Shown: positions 15,569 to 22,982, counted from the stretch's first letter. The stretch: DNA of 24,835 bases from JAUREX01 sp044356825 (GCA_044356825.1 JBIKVM010000019.1:1-24835), one strand, 5' to 3'. The notes: generated by a model not told the origin, from the letters alone. Numbers and translations are program-made.

Positions 15569-16510
15569 TCAGCGCCTCAGCCGCGGGTCGATCGCGGCAT
15601 AGGCCAGATCGACCGCGAAATTGACCGCGACCACCGCGAGGATCAGGAGCATCACGACCGACTCGACCACGATCAGGTCGCGCTGGGTGATGGCCTGGAA
15701 CACGAGCCGCCCGAGGCCCGGCAGGTAGAAGACGTTCTCGATGATGATCGCGCCCGCGATCAGGAACGAGAATTGCAGCCCGAGGATGGTCAGGACCGGG
15801 ATCATCGCGTTGCGCAGCCCGTGGCGCAGGATCGCCTGCGCCCGGCTCAGCCCCTTGCCGCGCGCGGCGCGGATGTAGTCCTGGCCGAGCGTCTCGAGCA
15901 GGGCCGCGCGCAGCACGCGGGCCAGGATCGCGGCCTGCGGCAGCGCGAGCGCGATGGCGGGCAGCACGAGGGCGCGCAGGTTGGCGCCGATGCCCTGATC
16001 CCATCCCGGAAAGCCGCCCGACGGAAACCAGCCCGCCCCGACCGCGAAGACCGAGACGAGCAGCATCGCGAACCAGAAATTGGGCAGCGCGATGCCGATC
16101 TGCGTCGCCCCCATGATCGCGAGATCGCCCGCCGTGCCGCGCCGCGCCGCCGCGATCAGCCCCGCCGGCAGCCCGATCGCCACCGCGAGCAAGAGCGCGA
16201 GGATCGCGAGCGGCACCGACACCCCGGCCCGCTGCGCCACAAGATCCGCGACCGGCACGCGGTAGGTATAGGAGATCCCGAGATCGCCCCGGATCAGCCC
16301 GCCCGCCCAGTCGAGGTAGCGCGCCACCGGCCCGCCGCCGAGGCCGAGCTCTGCCCGCAGCGCCGCGAGCGTCTCGGGGCTCGCGTTGAGGCCGAGCATC
16401 ACCCGCGCCGGATCGCCGGGGATGACCTCGATCACGGCGAAGACGACGATGCTCGCCGCGAAAAGGCCCAGACCGAGCGAGCCGAGGCGCAAGATCGCGA
16501 AGCGAAGCAT
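15569..16510 (-). CDS. Peptide ABC transporter permease (DppB/OppB type)
   Basis: This 313-residue inner-membrane permease is the first gene of the importer operon. It has an N-terminal membrane helix (about 5-28) with the conserved VIPGDPARVMLG, the GDLGISYTYRVPV segment, several further helices, an EAA loop (RAARGKGLSRAQAILRHGLRN) and the C-terminal AYAAIDPRLR. I start it at ATG 16510, where the protein opens directly into the first helix (MLRFAILRLGSLGLGLF), as DppB proteins do. An in-frame ATG at 16612 would add 34 charged residues. No substrate-binding protein gene lies next to it. It is divergent from radC. Confidence 0.92.
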   Translation of the reverse strand: MLRFAILRLGSLGLGLFAASIVVFAVIEVIPGDPARVMLGLNASPETLAALRAELGLGGGPVARYLDWAGGLIRGDLGISYTYRVPVADLVAQRAGVSVPLAILALLLAVAIGLPAGLIAAARRGTAGDLAIMGATQIGIALPNFWFAMLLVSVFAVGAGWFPSGGFPGWDQGIGANLRALVLPAIALALPQAAILARVLRAALLETLGQDYIRAARGKGLSRAQAILRHGLRNAMIPVLTILGLQFSFLIAGAIIIENVFYLPGLGRLVFQAITQRDLIVVESVVMLLILAVVAVNFAVDLAYAAIDPRLRR

Positions 16511-16650
16511 TCCAGTCCGTCCGCCCCTGCGCGTCGATGGGTGGTCGCGGCGGGTGAGGTGCCGGCCGATCCTCTGCCTACCCGCCCTGCCGCCTTGCGA
16601 CAGCCTCATCATCGCGCGTTTCGCACCGGCGCGTCAATCGACGCCGCGCG

Positions 16651-16665
16651 TTAACCGCTCGTCAA
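16651..16665. promoter_or_regulatory. CtrA-box-like site between dppB-type gene and radC
   Basis: TTAA-N7-TCAA (16651-16665) followed by CCAT resembles the alphaproteobacterial CtrA consensus TTAA-N7-TTAA(C) with one mismatch. The right half (TCAACCAT) is one base off the TTAACCAT half-site. It lies 24 nt before the radC ATG at 16689 and in the divergent promoter region. TTAA is very rare in this GC-rich window. Confidence 0.4.
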
Positions 16666-16688
16666 CCATCGCGCGTCATCCTCGGGCC

Positions 16689-17465
16689 ATGCCGAGCACC
16701 GACCCCTTCCCGGCTGAATTCGACGAGGCGGCACCCCTCCTGCCGCTGCCTGAGGATGGCGTGCCCGTGGCTCTCGTTCCTGCGGGGCGGCTGCCGTCCT
16801 ACATCCGCGACCATCGGGCGCGGCTGCGGGCGCGCTTCATGGCCGGCGGGCCCGATGCCGTGCCCGATTACGAGCTGCTCGAGCTTGTCCTCTTTCGCGC
16901 CATCCCGCGGCAGGATGTGAAGCCGCTGGCGCGCACGCTGATCGAGCGGTTCGGCGATTTCAACCGCGTCATCAGCGCGCCGCCCGCCCGGCTTGCCGAT
17001 GTCGCGGGCGTGGGCGAGGCGGTCATCGTGGAATTGAAGCTGATCGAGGCGGCGGCGCAGCGTCTGGCGCGCGCGCGCGTCATCAACCGCCCCGTCCTCT
17101 CGGGCTGGCAGGCGCTGATCGACTATTGCCAGACCGCGCTCGCCCACCGCGAGACCGAGGAGTTCCGCGTGCTCTATCTCGATCGCAAGAACGTCCTCAT
17201 CGCCGACGAGGCGCAGGCGCGCGGCACGGTCGATCATGTGCCCGTCTATCCGCGCGAGGTGGTCAAGCGCGCGCTCGAGATCAACGCCTCGGCAATCATC
17301 CTCGTGCACAACCATCCCTCGGGCGATCCGACGCCCTCGGGGGCCGACATCGAGATGACGCTGCGCATCCGCGACGCCGCCGAGGTGCTGGGCATCGTGC
17401 TGCACGACCACCTCATCATCGGGAAATCGCGCGAGGTGAGCCTGAAGGCCGCGGGCTATCTCTAG
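16689..17465 (+). CDS. radC: RadC-family JAB/MPN-domain protein
   Basis: This 258-residue protein of the RadC (UPF0758) family is associated with DNA processing and natural transformation; its biochemical role is not settled. An N-terminal helix-hairpin-helix region contains LADVAGVGEAVIVELKLIEA (about 102-121). The C-terminal JAMM metal motif is HNHPSGDPTPSGAD (His207, His209, Asp220), with the upstream EEFRVLYLD strand supplying the likely Glu. The ATG at 16689 has almost no Shine-Dalgarno. An in-frame GTG at 16761 has GAGG upstream and would give 234 residues starting before the conserved PSYIRDHR segment. Either is possible. The stop overlaps that of mmcB on the other strand. Confidence 0.93.
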   Translation: MPSTDPFPAEFDEAAPLLPLPEDGVPVALVPAGRLPSYIRDHRARLRARFMAGGPDAVPDYELLELVLFRAIPRQDVKPLARTLIERFGDFNRVISAPPARLADVAGVGEAVIVELKLIEAAAQRLARARVINRPVLSGWQALIDYCQTALAHRETEEFRVLYLDRKNVLIADEAQARGTVDHVPVYPREVVKRALEINASAIILVHNHPSGDPTPSGADIEMTLRIRDAAEVLGIVLHDHLIIGKSREVSLKAAGYL

Positions 17466-17884
17466 CCCGTGCCCGCCAGCAGCCGCTGCCCCGCGAGGCG
17501 GGCAAAGCGCAGCACCAGCGCGCGCCGGCGGGCGGGCGGCAGGGGGCGGGCCTCGGGCAGGCGCAGGATCTCGGCGTCGTGCCGGTCGGCGAGGATGAGG
17601 CCCGCCTCGGGCGGCAGCAGATCGGCCGGAAAATCGGGGTCGACCGCGAAGAAGAACCGGTCGCACCAGCCGAGATAGCCCTGCCACTTGCGGTCGGCGA
17701 CGAAATCGGCCCGGCAGGACTTGCACTCGATCACCCAGACCTCGCCGTCGGGGCCGAGGGCCATGACATCGACGCGCAGGCCCGGGGTCGGCACGACCTC
17801 TTCGAGGGGGACGAATCCGTGCCCCGGCAGGGCGCGGCAGACGCCGCGCGCGATCAGCCGGCCGGGGTTGGGTGCGCTCTGCAT
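17462..17884 (-). CDS. mmcB: MmcB-family DNA repair protein (PD-(D/E)XK nuclease-like)
   Basis: This 140-residue protein resembles the alphaproteobacterial MmcB family, linked in Caulobacter to mitomycin C/DNA-damage tolerance. The nuclease-like core is visible: Asp39 in LRVDVMALG, then E-x-K in VIECKS (Glu53, Lys55), followed by FVADRKWQGYLGWCDRFFFAV. This arrangement fits a PD-(D/E)XK fold. Activity has not been inferred beyond the family. The ribosome site upstream of ATG 17884 is weak. It lies 39 nt downstream of yqaA on the same strand (probable operon), with a 12-bp palindrome GGCCGCGCGGCC (17902-17913) in the gap. Its TAG (17464-17462) is base-paired with part of the radC TAG. Confidence 0.82.
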   Translation of the reverse strand: MQSAPNPGRLIARGVCRALPGHGFVPLEEVVPTPGLRVDVMALGPDGEVWVIECKSCRADFVADRKWQGYLGWCDRFFFAVDPDFPADLLPPEAGLILADRHDAEILRLPEARPLPPARRRALVLRFARLAGQRLLAGTG

Positions 17885-17923
17885 GACGCGCAGGATGCAC
17901 CGGCCGCGCGGCCTGCGCCAGCC

Positions 17924-18358
17924 TCAGCCGCCCGCGATGGCGGCAAGGGCCGCATAGCGCGCCGTCTTGCCGAGGCCCACGAGGATCAGGAAGGGCCAGA
18001 AGGGCGTGCGCAGCACCCCCGCGAGCAGCACGATCGGGTCGCCCACGACCGGCACCCACGACAGCAGGAGCGACCAGATCCCGAGCCGGCGGTGCCAGGC
18101 CTCGGCCCGGGCGAGGCGGGCGCGCGTGCCCTCGCCCATCCGCGCCGCACCCGCGGTGGCAAGGCCGAGCCCGATCGCCCAGGTGACGACGGCGCCGAGC
18201 GTGTTGCCGAGGCTCGCGACCGCGACGGCGGGCAGCGGCCCCGCCCCGCCCTCGGCCTGCAGGAGGGCCACCAGCACCACCTCGGACGATCCGGGCAGCA
18301 GCGTGGCCGAGAGGAACGCCGCCGCGAAGAGCCCGCCCAGTTCCGCCCAGATGCCCAT
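17924..18358 (-). CDS. YqaA-family inner membrane protein (DedA/SNARE-associated superfamily)
   Basis: This 144-residue polytopic membrane protein is about the length of E. coli YqaA (142). Features are an N-terminal hydrophobic segment with FLSATLLPGSSEVVLVALL, a glycine-rich second segment ASLGNTLGAVVTWAIGLGLA, a basic amphipathic helix (ARLARAEAWHRRLG), and LLLSWVPVVGDPIVLLAGVLR near the C-terminus, which matches the DedA-like re-entrant Pro motif. The family is related to membrane lipid/undecaprenyl-phosphate handling DedA proteins, but YqaA itself is uncharacterised. ATG 18358 is preceded by GGGTGG. It is divergent from the isomerase gene across a short gap that contains a tandem repeat. 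Confidence 0.85.
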   Translation of the reverse strand: MGIWAELGGLFAAAFLSATLLPGSSEVVLVALLQAEGGAGPLPAVAVASLGNTLGAVVTWAIGLGLATAGAARMGEGTRARLARAEAWHRRLGIWSLLLSWVPVVGDPIVLLAGVLRTPFWPFLILVGLGKTARYAALAAIAGG

Positions 18359-18374
18359 GCCACCCCGCCCAGAT

Positions 18375-18430
18375 CCGCAGCGCCCGACCCGCAGCGCCCG
18401 ACCCGCAGCGCCCGACCTGCCGCCTCCGAC
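18375..18430. repeat. Tandem 14-bp repeat (3 perfect + 1 degenerate copy)
   Basis: CCGCAGCGCCCGAC occurs three times head to tail (18375-18416), and a fourth copy (18417-18430) has three substitutions. It fills part of the 153-nt gap between the divergent yqaA and isomerase starts. Confidence 0.9.
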
Positions 18431-18511
18431 ACTGGCCCGGCCCGCACGCGGGGGCAAGCGTTGACAACCCCGGCCCCGCACCCGCAGAACGGGCGCGCGA
18501 GGGGGGCGGGG

Positions 18512-19315
18512 ATGCGGTTTTCGGCCAATCTGGGGTTTCTCTATCTCGACCTGCCGTTCCTGGCGCGGATCGGGCAGGCGGCGCGCGACGGGTTCGACGC
18601 GGTCGAATGCCACTTTCCCTATGACGTGCCGGTGGCAGACACGCGCGCGGCGCTGCAGGATGCCGGCATCAGGATGATCGCGATCAACACCCCGCCCGGA
18701 GACCTCGGGCGCGGCGATTTCGGCCTTGCCGCCCTGCCCGGGCGCGAGGCCGAGGCGCGCGAGGCGATCCTGCGCGCGCTCGACCATGCGGCCGGGATCG
18801 GGGCGGGGGCCGTGCATGTCATGGCGGGCAAGTCGGGCGGCGGGCGCGCGGCCGAGGCGGTGCTGCGCGCGAACCTGCGCCTTGCCGCCGCCGAGGCCGC
18901 CCTGCGCGGCCTCGAGGTGCTGATCGAGCCGATCAACCGGCGCGACGTGCCGGGCTATCATTATGCAAGCCTCGCGGGGGCGGTGCGGACGATCGGGGCG
19001 GTCGGGGCGGAAAACCTGCGCCTCATGTTCGATTGCTATCATGTCCAGATCATGCAGGGCGACCTCATCACCGCGATCGGGCGGCATCTGGGGCGGATCG
19101 GGCATGTGCAGATCGCGGCCGTTCCCGACCGGGGCGAGCCGGGGCGGGGCGAGGTCGATCTGGCCGAGGTTCTGGCCGCCCTTGCCGCGGCGGGCTGGGC
19201 GGGGCATGTGGGGGCCGAATACCGCCCGCGGTCGGGGCGGACGGCCGAGGGGCTCGGCTGGCTGGCGGAGATGCGCGCGCGGCTTGCGGCCCGCGCGGCG
19301 GAGGGCGGGCGATGA
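18512..19315 (+). CDS. Hydroxypyruvate isomerase-family TIM-barrel protein
   Basis: This 267-residue protein belongs to the Hyi/xylose-isomerase-like TIM-barrel family, which includes hydroxypyruvate isomerase (hydroxypyruvate to tartronate semialdehyde) and 2-oxo-tetronate isomerase OtnI. It begins MRFSANLGFLYLDLPFLARI as family members do. Catalytic glutamates are likely Glu139 in VLIEPINRRDVPGYH and Glu236 in GAEYRPR, with metal/substrate residues in LMFDCYHVQIMQGD (Asp174, His177). The start at ATG 18512 has GGGGCGGGG just upstream. The stop overlaps the next gene by ATGA, so the isomerase and the SDR are coupled and likely act in one pathway. No gcl, glxK or otn genes are nearby, so which of the two substrates applies is open. 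Confidence 0.88.
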   Translation: MRFSANLGFLYLDLPFLARIGQAARDGFDAVECHFPYDVPVADTRAALQDAGIRMIAINTPPGDLGRGDFGLAALPGREAEAREAILRALDHAAGIGAGAVHVMAGKSGGGRAAEAVLRANLRLAAAEAALRGLEVLIEPINRRDVPGYHYASLAGAVRTIGAVGAENLRLMFDCYHVQIMQGDLITAIGRHLGRIGHVQIAAVPDRGEPGRGEVDLAEVLAALAAAGWAGHVGAEYRPRSGRTAEGLGWLAEMRARLAARAAEGGR

Positions 19316-20046
19316 AGACGATCATGATCACGGGTGCGGGTGCGGGCATCGGACGGGCGACCGCGCGTGAATTCCTCGGGGCGGGCTGGCGCGTGGCGCT
19401 GGTCGGGCGGCGCGCGGAGCCGTTGCGCGAGGCGGCGGGGGGGCATCCCGATGCCCTGGTGCTGCCATTCGACGTGACGGACGCGGCCGCGGTCGAGCGC
19501 GGGTTCGCCGACTGCGCGCGCGCCTTCGGGCGGCTCGATGCGCTCTTCAACAACGCGGGCATTTTCCTGCCCTCGGGGATGATCGACGAGATCGCGCTCG
19601 AGGATTGGCGCGCGATCTCGGCCGTGAACATCGACGGGATGTATCTGTGCGCGCGCGCGGCCTTTGGCATCATGCGCCGGCAGGATCCGAAGGGCGGCCG
19701 GATCATCAACAACGGCTCGGTTTCGGCCCATGTGCCGCGGCTCGGATCGGCGCCCTATACCATGACCAAGCACGCGGTCACCGGCCTGACCAAGGCGCTG
19801 TCCCTCGACGGCCGCGCCCATGGCATCGCCTGCGGGCAGATCGATGTCGGCAATGCGCTGACGGGCATGGTCGATGCGATGACGAAGGGCGTGCCGCAGG
19901 CGGACGGGCGGCTCGCGGTCGAGGCGACGATGGATGTGGCGGATGTGGCGCGGTCGGTCCTGCACATGGCTTCGCTGCCGCCCGAGGCGAATGTGCAGTT
20001 CATGACCGTGATCGCCACGACCATGCCCTTCATCGGCCGGGGCTGA
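19312..20046 (+). CDS. Short-chain dehydrogenase/reductase (classical SDR)
   Basis: This 244-residue NAD(P)-dependent oxidoreductase has the Rossmann motif TGAGAGIG (7-14), the structural NNAG (80-83), the catalytic Asn in VNIDG (Asn107), Ser in the NGSVSAH segment (136/138) and the YxxxK pair (Tyr149, Lys153). Arg33/Arg34 after the second strand may favour NADP(H), but this is a weak indicator. The C-terminal part contains the usual dimer segment MDVADVARSVLHMASLPPEANVQFM with short conserved blocks. ATG 19312 overlaps the isomerase stop by 4 nt. The partner suggests reduction or oxidation of a small hydroxy/keto acid such as a semialdehyde; this is inference from context only. Confidence 0.92.
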   Translation: MKTIMITGAGAGIGRATAREFLGAGWRVALVGRRAEPLREAAGGHPDALVLPFDVTDAAAVERGFADCARAFGRLDALFNNAGIFLPSGMIDEIALEDWRAISAVNIDGMYLCARAAFGIMRRQDPKGGRIINNGSVSAHVPRLGSAPYTMTKHAVTGLTKALSLDGRAHGIACGQIDVGNALTGMVDAMTKGVPQADGRLAVEATMDVADVARSVLHMASLPPEANVQFMTVIATTMPFIGRG

Positions 20047-20086
20047 GCGGCCGTTGCATGCGAGCGTGCGCGGCAGCCGGGTTTCG

Positions 20087-20101
20087 TTAACGCTTCGTTG
20101 A
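20087..20101. promoter_or_regulatory. CtrA-box-like site upstream of the beta-helix protein
   Basis: TTAA-N7-TTGA, one mismatch from the CtrA consensus TTAA-N7-TTAA, lies 60 nt before the ATG at 20162. It is in the only A/T-rich patch of the 115-nt intergenic region. The spacing is suitable for an activator overlapping the -35 region. A short direct repeat TTCGTT (11-bp period) overlaps it. Confidence 0.4.
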
Positions 20102-20161
20102 TACCCCTCCTCGCGTTTGCCGGCCCGATCAGGGCTCGGCGCGCGAAGATGGGGGTGCGCG

Positions 20162-22450
20162 ATGAACAAGGCGATCACGGACGGGCTGGTGCTGATGCCG
20201 CCGCCCTTTTCGGCGGGGCTCGGGGTGTGGTCGAGCGGGGACGGCACGCCCGGCTCGCCCAGCTATGCGGGGGCGGCGAACGCAGCCTATGTGCCGGCCG
20301 ACCCCGATTTCGGCGGCTCGCTCGACCTCATCAAGACCCAGGATCGCCAGAAGCTGCGCCACATGGGCCAGACGCCCATCGTGCCGGGGATGTATCTGCG
20401 CGTCCGCGTGCGGATCAAGGCGATCTCGGGCAATCTGCCGACGGTCCGGATCGCGGCCTGGGCGGGGGATGCGGCCGGGCGCAACGTGGCGGGCGTGATC
20501 CAGGAGGGGCAGCCCCGGACGCTGACGCGCTATGGCAGCGTCTATACGCTCGAGGCGGTGATCGGCTCGGGCCGGCGGGCGGGGGTCGACATGGTCTGGG
20601 GCACGGTGCCCGTCTATGCCCATGTCGGGATCGACCTCACGGGGCCGAACGGCGGGATCGTGCGCATCGACGACATCGAGGTTCTGGACGGGACGGATGT
20701 CTTTCACCGCGTGATGATGGATTGGGTCGATGTGCGCGACTATGGCGCCATGGGCGACGGGGTGACGGACGACAGCGCGGCCTTCCTCCTGGCCGATGCG
20801 GCGGCGGCGGGGCGGACCCTTGTCATCTCGGCGGGGACCTATCGGCTCAACGGCAACATCACCCTCAACGCGCAGGTGCGCTTCGAGGGGCGGCTGTCGA
20901 TGCCCGAGACGGCGCGGCTGAGCCTGACGCAGAACTTCGACCTGCCGACCTATGCGCGCGCCTTCGGCAACGAGGCCGAGGGGCTGCGCAAGGCCATTCA
21001 GGCGCTCTTCTTCGTCACCGATCATGTCGTGCTTGATCTGGGCGGACGGACGGTCGATGTCACGGCCCCGCTCGATGTTGCGGCTCTCGCGGGGCGACGG
21101 GGCGAGCAGTTCGCGCGCCGGCGCGTGCTGACGAACGGGCAGCTTTCGGTCGTGCCGGGCCCGGCGTGGGAGAGCGCGACCACAACCTCGCAGGCGAGCT
21201 TCTCGACCGCGCAGCCGACGCTGCTGACGGGGGTGCAGAACATCGCAGGGGTCGCGGTCGGCGCGCTGGTGACCGGGCCCGGGGTCGCGCGCGAGACCTA
21301 TGTGCGCGCCGTCAACCTCGCGGCGCAGACCGTCGAACTCAGCGCGCCGGCGGGCTACACGGGCGGGACGCGGGTCTATACCTTCACGCGGCACCGCTAC
21401 ATCCTCGACTTCTCGGGCTTCGGCAAACTCGATCGGTTCGAGCTGACGAACATCGAGCTGCTGTGCAGCGGGGCCGCGAGCGGGGTGATCCTGGCCCCTG
21501 CCGGGCTGACCTTCAGGATGCACGGCTGCGTCGTGAACGCGCCGAAGGATCGGGGCTTGACCTCGATCGGGACAGGCTGTCAGGGGCTTCTGGTCGATGA
21601 ATGCCAGTTCCTGTCGAACGAGCAGAACCTGCGCGCGCAGGACCGCACATCGGTCTGCCTCAACATCAATGCCAACGACGCCAAGATCCGCGACAACCGC
21701 ATCGTGCGCTTCGGCAATTTCGCGATCGTCCACGGCACCGGGCACATGTTCATCGGCAACCACTTCTTTCAGGGTGACGAGGAGACGCCGGGGGTGCGCC
21801 GGGCGGGCATCGTGTTCACCGCCATCAACCTGCGCGCGGCGGTGACGGGCAACTACATCGACAACGCCTTCATCGAGCTCACGAACGAGCGCGAGGCCGA
21901 TCCCGTTTTTGCCAACCAGTTCAGCTTCGGCGGCCTGACCATCACCGGCAACACCTTCGTCGTCAGCAACATGGTGCCCTCATTTTCTTTTCTCGTGATC
22001 ACGCCGCATGGGGCGGGGCATCACATCCAGGGGCTGTCGGTAACCGACAATGTGTTCCGGACCTTCAACGGCACGATCGAGCGCATCGACAAGGTGGACA
22101 CGAGCTTTGCCGCCCTCGATGCGGGGCGGTTCCGCAACATCACGGTGCAGGGCAACACCTTCAACGGGATCACGACGCAGGTGTTCAATCCCACGCTCGT
22201 GCGGCATGCTCAGGCAACACCGGCGGCGACTTGGACGATCGATCCTGCGGGCACGCTGCCTTTTGGCGGCCGTGCGCGCAATGTGGTCGCTGTTGTTGCC
22301 GATGGACTCGTGACCGAGGATGGTGAGACCATCCACGCCTTCCCTCATGCCAGAGGCGAGCAAGGCGTTGCACGCACGCTCGTAACGCTCGGTTGGCCCG
22401 AAGCGGTCTATGGGTCGGCCAATGTGACGATCCGGGCCGACAACCCCTGA
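20162..22450 (+). CDS. Pectate-lyase-superfamily (GH28-related) right-handed beta-helix protein
   Basis: This 762-residue protein has two visible parts. Residues 1-185 are a beta-sandwich-like domain ending in the VRIDDIEVLDG strand, typical of carbohydrate-binding-like modules. From about 189 the pectate-lyase-superfamily entry motif DYGAMGDGVTDDSAAF leads into a long right-handed beta-helix (repeating short strands such as LTITGNTFVV, LSVTDNVFRT, ITVQGNTF). No signal peptide or membrane segment is seen, so either it stays in the cytoplasm or a non-Sec route is used. Catalytic residues for GH28 or PL cannot be assigned. Start ATG 20162 has GGGGGTG about 8 nt upstream. The last 80 or so codons use noticeably more A/T-ending and rare codons than the rest. 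It converges on the bactofilin gene. Confidence 0.88.
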   Translation: MNKAITDGLVLMPPPFSAGLGVWSSGDGTPGSPSYAGAANAAYVPADPDFGGSLDLIKTQDRQKLRHMGQTPIVPGMYLRVRVRIKAISGNLPTVRIAAWAGDAAGRNVAGVIQEGQPRTLTRYGSVYTLEAVIGSGRRAGVDMVWGTVPVYAHVGIDLTGPNGGIVRIDDIEVLDGTDVFHRVMMDWVDVRDYGAMGDGVTDDSAAFLLADAAAAGRTLVISAGTYRLNGNITLNAQVRFEGRLSMPETARLSLTQNFDLPTYARAFGNEAEGLRKAIQALFFVTDHVVLDLGGRTVDVTAPLDVAALAGRRGEQFARRRVLTNGQLSVVPGPAWESATTTSQASFSTAQPTLLTGVQNIAGVAVGALVTGPGVARETYVRAVNLAAQTVELSAPAGYTGGTRVYTFTRHRYILDFSGFGKLDRFELTNIELLCSGAASGVILAPAGLTFRMHGCVVNAPKDRGLTSIGTGCQGLLVDECQFLSNEQNLRAQDRTSVCLNINANDAKIRDNRIVRFGNFAIVHGTGHMFIGNHFFQGDEETPGVRRAGIVFTAINLRAAVTGNYIDNAFIELTNEREADPVFANQFSFGGLTITGNTFVVSNMVPSFSFLVITPHGAGHHIQGLSVTDNVFRTFNGTIERIDKVDTSFAALDAGRFRNITVQGNTFNGITTQVFNPTLVRHAQATPAATWTIDPAGTLPFGGRARNVVAVVADGLVTEDGETIHAFPHARGEQGVARTLVTLGWPEAVYGSANVTIRADNP

Positions 22451-22465
22451 CGGACCGGCCTGCCT

Positions 22466-22945
22466 TCAGCCGGTGATGCGTCGGGGGGCGGCCCGTGCGG
22501 CGGGAGCGGCATTGATCGGATCGTCGTGGCGCTGCACCGAGCCCTCGAAATGGGCGCCGGCCTCGATCGCGATCGTCTTGTGGATGATGTCGCCCTCGAC
22601 CAGCGCGGTCGAGGTGAGGCGGATCTTGAGGCCGCGCACGCGACCGATCACGCGGCCGTTGATGACCATGTCTTCGGCCACGATCTCGCCCCGGATGGTG
22701 GCGCTTTCGCCGATGGTCACGAGATGGGCGCGGATGTCGCCCTCGACCACGCCCTCGATCTGGATGTCGCCCTGGGTGGTGAGGTTTCCGACCACCGTGA
22801 GGTCGGCCGAGAGGACGGACACCCCGCTGCGCGGGCGGTATGCCTCGGGGGCGGGTTGCGGCGCGACGGCGGGCACCTGCGGCTCGGGCTCGGCCGTCAG
22901 GCGCGGGCCGGGGTCGTTGATCCTCGTCTTGCCGAACATCGCCAT
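22466..22945 (-). CDS. Bactofilin (polymer-forming cytoskeletal protein, DUF583)
   Basis: This 159-residue protein has a proline-rich unstructured N-terminus (about 10-40) and a bactofilin beta-helical core (about 42-143): VSVLSADLTVVGNLTTQGD, IQIEGVVEGDIRA, ATIRGEIVAEDMVINGRVIG, TALVEGDIIHKTIAIEAGAHFEGSV. It ends in a short Ala/Arg-rich tail. Bactofilins polymerise without nucleotide and scaffold cell-shape or envelope enzymes. ATG 22945 has GAGGGAA about 9 nt upstream; a second ATG two codons later is less well placed. It follows the peroxiredoxin gene on the same strand after an 86-nt gap containing hairpins. No M23 peptidase neighbour, often seen with bactofilins, is in the window. Confidence 0.92.
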   Translation of the reverse strand: MAMFGKTRINDPGPRLTAEPEPQVPAVAPQPAPEAYRPRSGVSVLSADLTVVGNLTTQGDIQIEGVVEGDIRAHLVTIGESATIRGEIVAEDMVINGRVIGRVRGLKIRLTSTALVEGDIIHKTIAIEAGAHFEGSVQRHDDPINAAPAARAAPRRITG

Positions 22946-22982
22946 CTCGTTCCCTCGGGTCCGACCGGCGAGATGCCGATCA

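Noticed and set aside
16511..16650. TTGACG elements as a sigma70 promoter for the importer operon
   Set aside because: Minus-strand TTGACG occurs twice, but neither has a convincing -10 box at 16-18 nt.
16760..17960. LexA/SOS box (GTTC-N7-GTTC) for radC or mmcB
   Set aside because: Single GTTC motifs occur, but I found no correctly spaced second half-site upstream of either gene.
18375..18430. Short tandem repeat as a possible CRISPR array
   Set aside because: The 14-bp units are directly adjacent with no spacers and there are no cas genes.
17126..18511. Upstream extension of the isomerase frame
   Set aside because: The frame runs antisense through mmcB and yqaA, and family proteins begin at MRFSANLGF.
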